From Branchiostoma floridae (lineage: Eukaryota > Chordata > Leptocardii > Amphioxiformes > Branchiostomatidae): a stretch of DNA of 64,000 nt. Within the stretch, counting starts at the first letter, position 1. Each line of letters opens with the position of its first letter. The DNA is taken from positions 16,612,229 to 16,676,228 of the forward strand of contig NC_049985.1 in NCBI RefSeq assembly GCF_000003815.2. Direction: 5' to 3'. Position numbers and translations under genes: made by a program. The notes below the pieces were generated by a model that was not told the origin of the DNA, made no database searches, and saw nothing but the letters and a program-made list of their open reading frames with translations. Positions 48,434 through 58,305 of the stretch are shown here, piece by piece.

Positions 48434-48643
48434 ACCCGTCATTATTTCAGTCAATTGTTTACCATCACATGTTTGGACAAAGTTGTTCTCGTTGGAGTCG
48501 GTGTATTGAATGGTATACCCGGGAGTGGCGTTTAAGAGGTGTTTTCTGTCCAGGGTTTGCGCTTTTTTCCTAGGGTATATATATTTGACGTGACGTCCAT
48601 GGAGGTAGATTTTGTTTTGATACACAAGCAACATTTGACGGCC
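48434..48643 (-). CDS. Possible minus-strand exon, unknown product
   Basis: On the minus strand a CAG acceptor at 48644-48646 and a GTAAGT donor at 48428-48433 bound exactly 210 open nucleotides (70 codons, phase 0/0). The peptide reads GRQMLLVYQNKIYLHGRHVK through GKQLTEIMTG and looks protein-like rather than low-complexity. I do not recognise it. It could be an exon of an unknown gene running against the formin, a transposon fragment, or chance. Confidence 0.25.
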
Positions 48644-48667
48644 CTGACGGCGCAAAGAAGTATTATT

Positions 48668-48673
48668 AATAAA
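48668..48673 (+). terminator. Candidate formin polyadenylation signal
   Basis: First AATAAA after the formin stop codon (about 690 bp downstream). A second is at 49380-49385, in AT-rich sequence. Which one is used cannot be told from sequence. Confidence 0.35.
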
Positions 48674-50127
48674 ATGTTATTAGTTCACACCTCACATCAC
48701 ACACAAACACATACACGTGTAGCTATGACAACTTGTTCGGCGACGGATGTTATACAACATATTTTTTTCTCAAAATATCGAAATACATGCTACGTATCTC
48801 ATGATATGTAACATAGTATTATATAAAATGTTCAGATACATGAATATGTGAAGGTTCGAGAATAACAGTCTTAACTAAAGTGACTTAATGTATTTTCAAA
48901 CCGTCTTTCGGACAAGACACACCGAACCACTTTCTTGACTATGTAGCTAACATTGCTACGAATGTACAAAAGTAGTAGAGACACCATATTATAGCATTCC
49001 AACACAGATATCATAATTTTAATTATAGAATTATTAGTCTTATCACATATGCAGTAATTGTATCATACGATTCTTACTCTTTACATTCTACATGTATAAA
49101 TCGTTTCAGTTATTGATGCGTTATTTTTATTCAAAGTATATAAATATGTCAATGGCGGTAACTTTCAGCAATAGAGGTATAAATACTGTGACGACAATAA
49201 CTCCCATTCTTATGTACATTCTGTGTATGCATATGGTCTAATTAATTATCAAAACGTATTTATCTTAAGGCTTGATATATTTCGGTGATCCATTTCAAGT
49301 TGTAATTATGTTGCATGTGGATCTCTTTGATTTTTTCCAAAGGTATTTGCTATGAAATATTCAAATTTACACAAACAAAAATAAACCAATTTACCCAATT
49401 GTTTTGAGTCGTCTCCTGTCTTAAATAGTATCACAACATTTGGTATAATGATAGCTTATTTCTTCAAACAGTGTAAAGCAATGTAACTAACGCATTACAG
49501 GTAGAGCAATCGCATTACAGACAGCAAGGTATATTCAACCTATTACAAACATTAACAGTATATACAAAATGCAATGCGAAACGGATAGCAACAGCGATCA
49601 CATGATATTATATCGTATTCATGCTATTAGGCCGTGTCAACTCATTGGGTGTCTGCCCGGATGATACGATAGAGAAGCAAACATGGATTTAGTAGGAGTG
49701 GGAATCGGTACGTCGTACTGGTACAAAACCTTTTTCTTTTTCTTCTTCTTCTTATATCGGTAAAAAAAGACCTGAAAAATCAGTGGACCGGATTTTGGGC
49801 CGATTGGAAAGTGGATAGCTTGTATAGGCAAGGTTTGGCACTTTCAATTCTCGTGCTCGCCGGTCCATGGAAATAAGAAGAGCGAAGTAGAGTTTAGAAT
49901 CTTTTCTACCATAGTTCTACAGTCAAAGTTGGTCTAAGCTAACATAGGCAGTTAACGTTGTTTGAAATGAACCAATTTGGCTGTTAACTTTCAAAGCAAC
50001 TATTCAATGCATGGAATGTAAGGTTACCTCTCGTGATACCACTATCAATTTTCGGGGACCCTATTATTCAGCCTTTTTAAGTTAAGCCTAAGTAAGTCCC
50101 CCCGTAGCAAATTGGAGATTCCATCCG

Positions 50128-50193
50128 TGACGTCACGTCCTTTGAGTTTCGTATGATATCATGTGCAAATCATTAGCCCTTACTTCCTCATTT
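50128..50193 (+). promoter_or_regulatory. Putative promoter sites of PAN receptor gene
   Basis: A perfect CRE palindrome TGACGTCA at 50128-50135 lies 112 bp before the ATG. TTACTTCCTCATTT at about 50180-50193, read on the other strand as AAATGAGGAAGTAA, fits the purine-rich ETS/PU.1 site of vertebrates. Motif matches only; function is inference. Confidence 0.35.
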
Positions 50194-50247
50194 CGCGGAA
50201 GACGACAATCTGCATAGCACACTGAAGCGAATGTGAAGCGATTCGCC

Positions 50248-50320
50248 ATGAGACCGATTTGGGCCATCATCCTGCAAATCTTGATGAAAGCTGACCTTCT
50301 ATTGGCAGTGGGAACATCAG
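50248..50320 (+). CDS. PAN receptor exon 1: signal peptide
   Basis: ATG followed by MRPIWAIILQILMKADLLLA, a basic start and hydrophobic core, then a likely cleavage near VGTS. It is 73 nt, ending in phase 1 at GTAAAC. An upstream ATG is followed at once by a stop (ATG TGA), so this start is the natural one. Confidence 0.85.
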
Positions 50321-53300
50321 GTAAACTTGTTACTTTAACCCAGGTACATTCGTCGTATGCTTTTGTTGTTGTAAGATTTTCACAAAGTCTTTCCCAGAAG
50401 GTCTTTGCATGATCTTCCCCTAAGGCGTAGGCATGCGAGGTTCACTGCAAGGTATACGTAACTCTGTTTGCAACATTGTCAACAACCATTTGACCAGTCA
50501 ACACTTTCTGCGTTTACGCGAAGCGAAGTGCCAGAAGGTACCCTAGAGTGTTGCTAGCCTTCCTGAATTTATCGTAAAGCGTTATCGGTCTTCCTGAATT
50601 CATCGTAAAACATTGCCACTTGCCAGCCTTCTTGAGTTTACCGTAAAGCGTTATCGTTCTTTCTGAAGTAAACATGAAACGTTCTCGGTCTTCCTTAATT
50701 CAGCGTTAAGCATAACCACCCCCCATGCAGACCCTCATTGAAGACCCTACCATGGACAAGAGTTTATGATAACCTTTCGCATAACAGGAAGGCAGCTGAA
50801 TTTTGTACGGCATAGAATGTCGTAATACCCCCCTCACATGTAGCGAAAATCGATCGGACGACGATTCTGCGGCAATCGCCCGAGCCTCGCTTATAATAGT
50901 AACTTTATTGCACAGCAATTGTACAAGGTACAAAGTATGGCTTATATGTGGCGGGGACGGTTTTCAGGTGAAAAATACGCGCAACCCTCTGTCGATCTTG
51001 AATATGGACGACCTTCCATCGAAGATCGTGGACAATGTAACAGGCGTATAAAGAATTTGTACTACTACAGACGTGATCGGACAACAACATTGTTACGATG
51101 AATCATGCAGTAGTTTCGTTTTTTGTCGTTTAAGGAACAAGTTATAGTATCTGAACTTCATGTGACCTCTGAGTCACTTTTAGTCATTTCCGTTCTCCAA
51201 GTCATGGGATAGAACTTGAAGAGAAGCCAAAAGACTGCAACCAACTCCAGCTTTTAAATCCTCGACAGTTTACTGGCTGTGACAATGAGGAAGTCGCTGA
51301 ACGCCCCCGCCAAACTCCAATCAAGTCTGATGCTGCGAGGATAGCCACACACAACAAAACAGCGCAACGTTACAGTTATAACAGACTTTCTGTCGCTGTA
51401 ACCATCCACAAAATGCTGGCTTCAGCAGGAGTGGTAGAATCATCCAATGGTGGTTTCATTGCGGATTGAGGCAAAAACTAAGACTGTACAACGCAAGTGG
51501 CTGCTTCACTTTCTGCAGTGTGGATTCCGTACAAGAAGAAAGGATATGTCAAGCAAAAGGAAATACCACTGGGCGCATAGGGGGTGTCTTACATTGAATT
51601 GTCAAAATCAGGACCAGTTGTAACCACAGCGATTACCGGCAAAATTTATTTGTAATGCAGAATCCAACATTCAAATCCATTTTTTAAATTTCGATTAGCA
51701 AACGCAGGTGCACTGTGAACAAGTATACATGGATCGTAGACACAGAATGTTTTTATCGAAACTTAACCTAGCTTTTGTTAGTCTAAGTCTTACTTCTATA
51801 ATCTAACAATCAGAAGACAGAACGGGCGTTTGTGGTTTGTGGCATCAAGCACTGAACGTATGAATGTAAGCGTATACAGACAGCCCCTTATGCCTAGGTT
51901 ACACATAGCCGAATTTGGCTCCCGACTCTCTCCCGACTATGGTTTAGGAGTGATTCGGGAGCTAGTCGGCTGTAGTTGGCTGGCGTTCGGCTGAGTCGGA
52001 TGGCGTTCGGATGGCGTTCGGGTAAGTCGGTTGGTGTTCGGCTGCTCCATCCGAATGTTTTGAAATGTTCAAAACATTCGGCTCTGAACGGCAACTCTGG
52101 AATGGGTCGGTTGGTGGTCGGCTGGTGTTCGGCACGGTCGGCTAGTGTTCGGTTGGTGTTCGGGAGTAAGTCAGCAGTCAAATTAAATCTTAACCACGCC
52201 ATAAACACCGCTGATTTACTCCCAGCTTGTTTCCAACTAACCAATGATTCACCCCAAGACCTTAGACAAATCTCTGCTAACTCATTCCCAAGCAAAAAGA
52301 CTATTGCCAGAACGTAGACGAATCACTCCCGAACTTCACACGACCGACATTCAGCCAAAAACAAAAAGACCCATAAATGACGCACTGGAGCTATATGTGA
52401 TCTAAATTTGATCTCTTGGTGATGTTTACAAATAGAACAAAGGACATTCTTGATTAAAAACGAAAATGAGCACTCTTTTGAAAATCGCTGATTATGTCTA
52501 TTTCAAGTCGGAAAAGGGTCGGCAATCGGTTGGGGATCAGTCAGGAGTGATTCGGCAGTCTGCGGCTAGAGGTCGGGATGGTTGGTGATAGGTTAGTTAG
52601 CATTTGGGACACAGTCGGGAGTAAGTCATTTACTGGTCGGGAGGTGTTCGGGACATGTTCGGCGCTAAAAAATAGGCGTGGCCTAAACTGGTCAGACTAC
52701 TCCCGAACTACTGCCGACTTGGGTCGGCTAAGAGTCGGCTAGTTTTCGGGAGCCAAAGTCGGCTATGTGTAACCTAGGCATTAACTGCGCACACACAGCT
52801 CCTTCGCTAAACAGTTTTTTGTACCAGTGAGCCTTCGTACATATCCTTGTGTTTCAGAGACATGTGGAATATCTACTTTTATCCACGTTCCCGAAACTGA
52901 CTGTAACGGAAGGGACATAGCCATCCACGGTGGTGTCTCTCTCCAGTTCTGTGCAGACGCTTGCTGTGAAGACCCCGCATGCCTGTCCTTCCAATACTAC
53001 AACTTCCCACCCATTTGTTTTTTGAAAAACAAGCTCTGTTCGGCAGAGGAGAAAGAGCGCTTGGCATTTGGAAACATGTACGATCGGCAAGAGTCAGGTA
53101 AGTGGTGCTAAGTAAAACGTGATCAAAAGCTTCAGTTGCTTCAGATTCTACTTGCCTTGACCCTACGGCGTATTTTTCTTTCCGTTTTCTTATCGTTAGG
53201 CACAAAAATAAGTAACGCGAGCGAACCTGTTAGTGCGCCACTACGCAAACTATAGCCCCGTGCACCTGGATATGCAACCTCCATCTGGGGGCAAATCGGA

Positions 53301-55382
53301 AATTTACATAAAATCTATCCTCGTTAATTGCGTTCACATTCGCGATTCGAGCCAAGCGGATTGTTCGCAAGTACCTCATGGATGGATTGCAACCGAGCCG
53401 GATCGGTGAAAATCCAAGCTCGTTGGAGCGTTCACACTAAAAAAATCAATTCGGATCCTTGCAGTCTAGACTCTAATCCAATTTAATGTTTAATCCGCTT
53501 GATTTTTTTAGTGTGAACGGTTTCTAATGCCAGGCTGACAGAAACAGGCCAATGATGGATTGATTGCTGATGGATTTGTCTTTGTTATGTATTACGTGTA
53601 TTGTATCGTGTGTTAACTTTGTGTGTGCGTGTACCCGGGGCCTCCCTGAAAAGCAGTGCATATGCTACTGAGGGAATTATTCTGCGGAAATACAGAAATA
53701 AACTAATATATATATATATATATAAGTTATGATTAGCAAACGGGTATAAAACATCCATTAACCGACCAGAGGAGATGGTGACCAGGCCATGCATTTTTGA
53801 CATGAATGACGTGCATATTGCATATGTATTTTGTAGCCTCTACTCCATCAATGGCAACTACAACAACAGCCTCACGTCTGACCACAAACGTAACAATAGC
53901 CATGGCCGTCTCCATGGTAACGGATACAAACAGTAATGGAACATCTGCCGATCAAGTTGGAACCATGTCAGGTAAAGACAAAATACAGGCTTGACTTACT
54001 AGTTGGTAGATTCTGGTGTTTGTTTGTTTGTTTTATTGAGATCTCCATTAGTGATTATTGTTGAGTGTAAACCGATATTTGCATGAATACCAATCATAGA
54101 GAAAGGTTTATAACTGCTGGTTTGTGAGCCGTTACACATTTCACTGTTTTCCATCTAAGGTACGTTCACATAGGTCGTGCGAACGTCGTACGATTTTGAT
54201 GCCATAGAATTTCCAAGCAGGCTGTGACATAACCAACCACCGAGATGGATCCAAAATAGCCTTTGAGTACCAATACAGTCAAACTTCGCAAGACTCGCAC
54301 ATGGCTGTCTTCCAAAATGCCCAAAGTTCGATCGCACGACCTATGTGGCCACGCCCTAACGTTACATAATTACAGGCGCCATCATAGGAGGTGCAGTAGC
54401 GGCTGGTGTCGTCATCCTCATTATAGCAGTCGTTGCCTTTATCGTCTACACTAAAAGGTTAGTCATGAGTGTGTGTCTTTACCCTAAACTCTGTGTCTAA
54501 TTCAAGATCACACAAGATGCACAAGACAGACGAAATCCAATCGTCTTTGCAGCACCCTCAGAAATAACCGGTACAGCTAAACAATGGGAGTAGTCAAATT
54601 TCTTGGCAGCTCAGAATGTCTTACGTAGTTAGACATAAGTAGACATAAATTTCATTCTAACTAACATAGCTCCATTATATTCCAGACAAAGCTTCCTCAT
54701 CTATCGCATATTGTTGCATGCTATGTAAAAGTTGAAACGTTAAATACATATATCTCGTTTTTCTAGTTAGCTATAGTAGCCTATACTTGTATTGATTTGT
54801 TCTGCCAGTTCATTCTAGTGACGCTGAAGAAGAGTGATGGATGTCACTCGAAACAGTTGTAGAAATAGAATTGTATTTGAACATATGCCTATATCATTTT
54901 CTATCATCACTTGTACAGACGACGACCCAGTGAGAGACATATATATGATGAGCCACTGGATTCCCAGTTTGAGTCACCGAGCCATGACACCCAAGGTACG
55001 ATATCAAATGAAATACCTGCAAGCAGATAACGTTTCCCTGTGTGTGTCATACTAAGCTTTCACAACTTTGTACAAGGTTTAATTTGTCAACTGCATCTGC
55101 TTGAGCGCATGCCCTCTTGTGATTAGGGCAGTGATTCAATTAAGGGTTAATGACCCGCCCCGAGGTGTATATGGTGTCATAACGCCTGGTCCTTTGCTAT
55201 AACCACCGAATAAAACCACCGATGTGAGCGAAGCGGTGCCGGTGTCGATTCATTCTGACCAATCAGAGGAGCGATACACACCTGTCTGGCCTGAATCTTT
55301 GTGTTACGACGTCATAACCAACGTGGAACGGGGACTTTTGATTGGTCCGCCGGGCCTGGCTATATGATAATAGTCAATAGAG

Positions 55383-55423
<41 letters not shown>

Positions 55424-56068
55424 TGTCGTGTTGTTCATTTACTAAATGTATTTACAAAGTTTGATGGTTTTGTTTAATATTTTACTTTACAAGTGGCGGC
55501 GTTAATATAAGTTACAAGTTGCCACCACAAAGTCTCTGTCCTTTTATTTTTTATATTTTCATGTATTCTTCTTGAATAATAGAAACAAAATTGTAAGTGC
55601 AGAAACTTTCGCGGTGGTTTTATATTCGCGTTTTTCGCGGTGGCCGCCGAACCACGAAATTAAAACCACCGCGAATATTCATTATACAGTATGCGACTAC
55701 AGTACAGTACTGTAAATACGTTCGCGGTATGGCGCTACCGCGAATTCCAGACCACCGCGAACATCCCATTTTCCCGCTGCCGCGAAATTAAATCCCCGCG
55801 AACTTAAATGCATTTACAGTATTCTATACGTTTGCATTTTGTAGGGGCTCTTCTGTCTGACGACGGCGAGTACGTGGACACTTTAAATTCCATGGTAACC
55901 TTGCAAGAACCTGCTACCGGTGTCGTCCCGGCGGATTCTTCAGTCAGCTCGCGCCAGTTTGGCATCAGTCATGGCGGCTACGAGAACATCCCACGGCCAC
56001 CGGTGCCATCTAGCGGACATTATCAAGAACTGCAGCGAAATGTCTATCTGAGCTTACGGCAATTCTGA
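50248..56068 (+). CDS. PAN/Apple-like type I membrane protein with tyrosine-motif tail
   Basis: Complete six-exon gene, 276 aa: 50248-50320, 52858-53097, 53837-53971, 54376-54457, 54919-54995, 55845-56068. All borders are GT-AG and all phases agree. The order is signal peptide (about 1-22), eight-cysteine PAN/Apple-like domain (about 25-104), Ser/Thr stalk (about 105-149), transmembrane helix (about 150-175), cytoplasmic tail (about 176-276). The tail has YDEP (Nck SH2-type), YENI (Grb2 Y-x-N type), YVDT, YQEL and YLSL, the last two also fitting the endocytic Y-x-x-hydrophobic form. This is the layout of a signalling or adhesion receptor at the plasma membrane; ligand and role are unknown. 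I recognise the domain class but no named gene. No AATAAA was seen in the first 300 bases after the stop. Confidence 0.88.
50559..50712. repeat. 31-bp-unit tandem repeat, about 5 copies
   Basis: Units like CTTCCTGAATTTATCGTAAA plus GCGTTATCGGT recur five times with substitutions and one eight-base insertion. In intron 1 of the PAN receptor gene; non-coding. Confidence 0.8.
50898..50942 (-). repeat. Dispersed repeat end, copy 2
   Basis: Second copy of the element end seen at 905-950, in intron 1 of the PAN receptor gene. The shared parts are ACTTTATTGCAC and TTGTACAAGGTACAA. Confidence 0.45.
51891..52780. mobile_element. 890-bp non-autonomous DNA transposon
   Basis: The left end TGCCTAGGTTACACATAGCC and the reverse complement of the right end are the same for at least 35 bp, with one mismatch. 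TTA directly flanks both ends (51888-51890, 52781-52783), a 3-bp target duplication as in PIF/Harbinger elements. The subterminal zones are packed with TCGG words (TCGGCT, GTTCGG, TCGGGAG) in direct and inverted order. An internal palindrome lies at 52050-52081. No transposase frame is present. Confidence 0.88.
52858..53097 (+). CDS. PAN receptor exon 2: PAN/Apple-like domain
   Basis: A 240-nt symmetric phase 1/1 exon, as expected for a shuffled extracellular module. It has eight Cys, with the run FCADACCEDPACLSFQYYNF and PICFLKNKLC matching the PAN/Apple pattern C-x3-C...C--F-Y------C. The Cys doublet also resembles MANSC domains, so that is the alternative. Confidence 0.88.
53429..53519. 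mobile_element. 91-bp MITE with perfect 21-bp TIRs
   Basis: Both ends are CGTTCACACTAAAAAAATCA plus A, perfectly inverted (53429-53449 and 53499-53519). A related GCGTTCACATTCGCGATTCG at about 53329 may mark a second, older element end. Confidence 0.8.
53706..53724. repeat. (TA)n microsatellite
   Basis: About nine TA units in intron 2 of the PAN receptor gene. Confidence 0.95.
53837..53971 (+). CDS. PAN receptor exon 3: Ser/Thr stalk
   Basis: A 135-nt phase 1/1 exon encoding STPSMATTTTASRLTTNVTI and more Thr/Ser-rich sequence with N-x-[ST] sites. It looks like an O-glycosylated stalk. Acceptor TTTGTAG, donor GTAAAG. Confidence 0.82.
54167..54347. mobile_element. TIR element of family D, copy 2
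   Basis: CACATAGGTCGTGCGA at 54167-54182 is inverted at 54332-54347 with one mismatch. The interior shares AGCAGGCTGTGACATAACCA with the 24655-25085 region. In intron 3 of the PAN receptor gene. Confidence 0.65.
54376..54457 (+). CDS. PAN receptor exon 4: transmembrane helix
   Basis: 82 nt encoding AIIGGAVAAGVVILIIAVVA then FIVYTKR. This is a single hydrophobic span with a small-residue GxxxA-like face and a basic stop-transfer end, giving a type I orientation. Confidence 0.9.
54919..54995 (+). CDS. PAN receptor exon 5: YDEP tail exon
   Basis: 77 nt encoding RRPSERHIYDEPLDSQFESP then SHDTQ. HIYDEP fits the published Nck SH2 preference for pY-D-E-[PDV]. Donor GTACGA. Confidence 0.82.
55383..55426. 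repeat. (CT)n(GT)n microsatellite
   Basis: About 12 CT units followed directly by about 10 GT units, in intron 5 of the PAN receptor gene. Confidence 0.98.
55708..55821. mobile_element. 114-bp element rich in CCGCGAA words
   Basis: TACTGTAAAT opens it and ATTTACAGTA closes it. The interior has repeated CCGCGAA/TTCGCGG words that also fill the preceding 55605-55675. It ends only 23 bp before the acceptor of the last PAN receptor exon, so it supplies part of that splice region. Confidence 0.65.
55845..56068 (+). CDS. PAN receptor exon 6: tyrosine-rich tail
   Basis: 224 nt ending in TGA. It encodes GALLSDDGEYVDTLNS ... GGYENIPRPPVPSSG HYQELQ and NVYLSLRQF. YENI fits Grb2 (pY-x-N), and PRPPVPSSG is a possible SH3 ligand next to it. 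Confidence 0.88.
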
Positions 56069-56429
56069 TGCCCTGTTGTACACTTTTTGTCAACAGCATA
56101 ATGGTTCATTTAAACTTCATGTATCGGCAGGATCCCTGTATTGTGTTACCTTCAATACATGTTGATATAAGTTTATTGGCCTTTGCTTCATAATGATCAA
56201 CAACATATCTGTTGAACTAGATGTTGGAGCTTCCGCTTCCGAGTTTGTTTGCATTCGAATATTCAGGAATTATTTCCTTCCTGAATACACTTTTATATAT
56301 AATGCCTATTTTTGTTTTGATAAAGTTTTTATAGCAAGCAATTATATCTGCAAGTTCATACCCGTAGGCTAATCGCAAGTACATGGTAGAAACAATATAG
56401 AGAATATACATGTAACAATGAACTGTGAT

Positions 56430-56467
56430 CAATTTATTACCTCCATGAAAAATGGAGGTATAGTTTT

Positions 56468-56520
<53 letters not shown>

Positions 56521-57240
56521 TGTTTCCGGATAGTTGTGAACATCATAACTTGAGAACCTCTCGATGGACTACGATGATATCTGGTATGTGGGTAGGGGTT
56601 GGGAAGACGAAGGTCAAGGTCAGTTTTGGGCCCCCTGGTGTTAGACCTTGGTACTGCAGCGCAACTTCCGGTTTTGCTATCTCGTTGTTCTGAACATGCT
56701 ATGGTCAAGATTTTTGAGTATTAGATAGCTCTTGTGCTCAGGAAAAAATGTTTGGGCCCCCTAGCGTCTAGTTTTGGGATAGCAGGGGCATTTTTGTCAA
56801 AAACTTCTGACGAGGATAACTCAAGACGGGAACAACGGATTTTCATGATTTTTGGTCTGTCGGTACCTTACACAATGCTGTAGACGATATGATAATAATT
56901 ATGCAAAATAGGAGTACATTTGCATAATTAATGAGAATATTCTATCATAGCAGTTTTTTTCAATGTATCTCTTGTCCTGGACGTGATATGGTCGTTACAT
57001 TTGGGTGGTAGATAGCTTTTAGCGTCATGACAAAGTGGGGCAAGTTTCAATCCCCTAACATTGAATTGTGGAACTGCAGGGGCGTTTTTGTCAAGACACT
57101 CCAAAGAGGATAACTGCAAAAAGGAACGACGGATTGCCTGCATTTTAGGTATGCAGATAGCTTGGGCAAAGATTTTCATAATGATATGCATTTTATGCAA
57201 ATGAGGACTTAATTTGCATAATTAATGAGAAATTGTATAA
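56430..57240 (+). repeat. Dispersed repeat family A, copy 3
   Basis: The longest copy in the window. It begins beside a GT microsatellite, carries TGTGGGTAGGGGTTGGGAAG and CCCCCTGGTGTTAGACCTTG, and then two related sub-blocks (about 56730-56935 and 57000-57225). Each sub-block ends in TTTGCATAATTAATGAGAA. A third ATTTGCATAATTTATGC lies at about 57340. Intergenic, no coding capacity seen. Confidence 0.65.
56470..56517. repeat. (GT)24 microsatellite
   Basis: Uninterrupted GT repeat inside repeat family A copy 3. Confidence 0.98.
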
Positions 57241-57854
57241 TTCCATTGTTTGCAATAACTGGACTTCGATAAATGTAACACTTGTTAATTATAATCGGTG
57301 GAACACATGCGGATATCAAATATGCAAATAAGGAACGTATTTGCATAATTTATGCAAAAATTGCAAAACAACTCAATGATTAATGATCTGATTTGGGAAT
57401 TTTACTTGTGACATGTGTACTGTACATTATTTAATGATGAACAACACCATGCATAAATCATGTTAATGTTAATTCATTTGCATGAAATTAACAAAATCTC
57501 TAAATATTCATGAGGGTATGAGGTCGCCGAAATTTAGTTATAAAAAGAGACTACTCGAATACTAGTGTTGACTATATCTAGATAGGTTGGGTTTGACATC
57601 GTTTTTTGGAAGCAGAGGAAGACAAAGAGTCCCGCTTTTTTCTATACTTTGAGGGTTTTGTGATTTTAAGGTATCAGAAAGTGGCTTTCTGTTCGTTCGT
57701 AAATGTTGGGAAAGTTTGGGAATATAATTGTGATTTCTTTTAACAATGTGGTTCTTTCGGTGTGGTTAAATGAACACTTGGAAATGAAATGTGTTTCGTC
57801 TCCCACTGCTTTAGATGCACAGAACGAACAGAATATTCTGTGGCTATGTTTCAT

Positions 57855-58115
57855 GGTGCAATGGCCAAGTGGGTACAGTGTTCGCCTTGCATTCGGTAGG
57901 TCGTGAGTTTGATCCCCGGCCGAGTCGTACCAAAGACTCTAAAAATGGTACATGCTGCTTTCTCTGCTTAGCACTCAGTACTAATGAGGAAGAGTATGGA
58001 AGTTAAACACACATCACTACCAGCGGTGTAGTGACTTGCACAAATGTGTGGCCCAAGGGCCTCGAAGTGGAGATGGGTGCCACCCTACGCATCTGCAGAT
58101 GCATGGGCAAACCTT
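57855..58115 (+). mobile_element. tRNA-derived SINE
   Basis: An A box TGGCCAAGTGGG at about 57864 and a B-box-like GAGTTTGATCC at about 57906, spaced as in tRNA genes, form the head. The body (ACCAGCGGTGTAGTGACTTG, GGGCCTCGAAGTGGAGATGG, CATCTGCAGATGCATGGGCA) follows. Intact-looking pol III promoter; no tRNA fold or anticodon function is claimed. Confidence 0.75.
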
Positions 58116-58305
58116 AACTTTTTTTATGTTTCATGTATTCATGACGCGCTCGCTTATCGAAATTTTAAAAACGGATCGGTTTCCACTTGTACTCCAATAT
58201 TAATTTTGCTGAATTGATCCTATATTGAGAATTTTTCTTGCAAGAATAGCGCGTTTCAGTGACCCCTATGTGTCTAGTGGTGTTTCCAATGGAACGATCT
58301 GTCAC

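Larger units (their letters stand above)
47976..50247. other. Formin 3' UTR and spacer
   Basis: AT-rich sequence between the formin stop and the start codon of the PAN receptor. It includes candidate AATAAA signals, a GCCACCTAGCGG motif (48261), a pyrimidine-rich tract at 49733-49756 and the promoter elements listed separately. No other gene is supported except the doubtful minus-strand exon. Confidence 0.75.
50321..52857 (+). other. PAN receptor intron 1
   Basis: 2.5-kb intron holding the 31-bp tandem repeat, the repeat end at 50898, and the 890-bp TIR element at 51891. The segment 51200-51600 has low-quality coding-like stretches but no usable frame. Confidence 0.8.
53098..53836 (+). other. 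PAN receptor intron 2
   Basis: Contains the perfect 21-bp inverted-repeat element at 53429-53519 and a TA microsatellite at 53706-53724. Nothing else recognisable. Confidence 0.8.
56335..57640 (+). repeat. Dispersed repeat family C, copy 3, split by family A
   Basis: The head (GCAAGTTCATACCCGTAGGC, AATCGCAAGTACATGGTAGA) is at 56350-56390. The tail (AAAAAGAGACTACTCGAATA, TTGGGTTTGACATCG) is at 57541-57605. In the 29855 copy these two parts lie only about 60 bp apart, so the family A block between them is best read as a nested insertion. Confidence 0.5.

Noticed and set aside
51890-52300. Coding frames of 133 and 113 codons on both strands
   Set aside because: They lie wholly within the TCGG-rich part of the 890-bp transposon and have no transposase motif.
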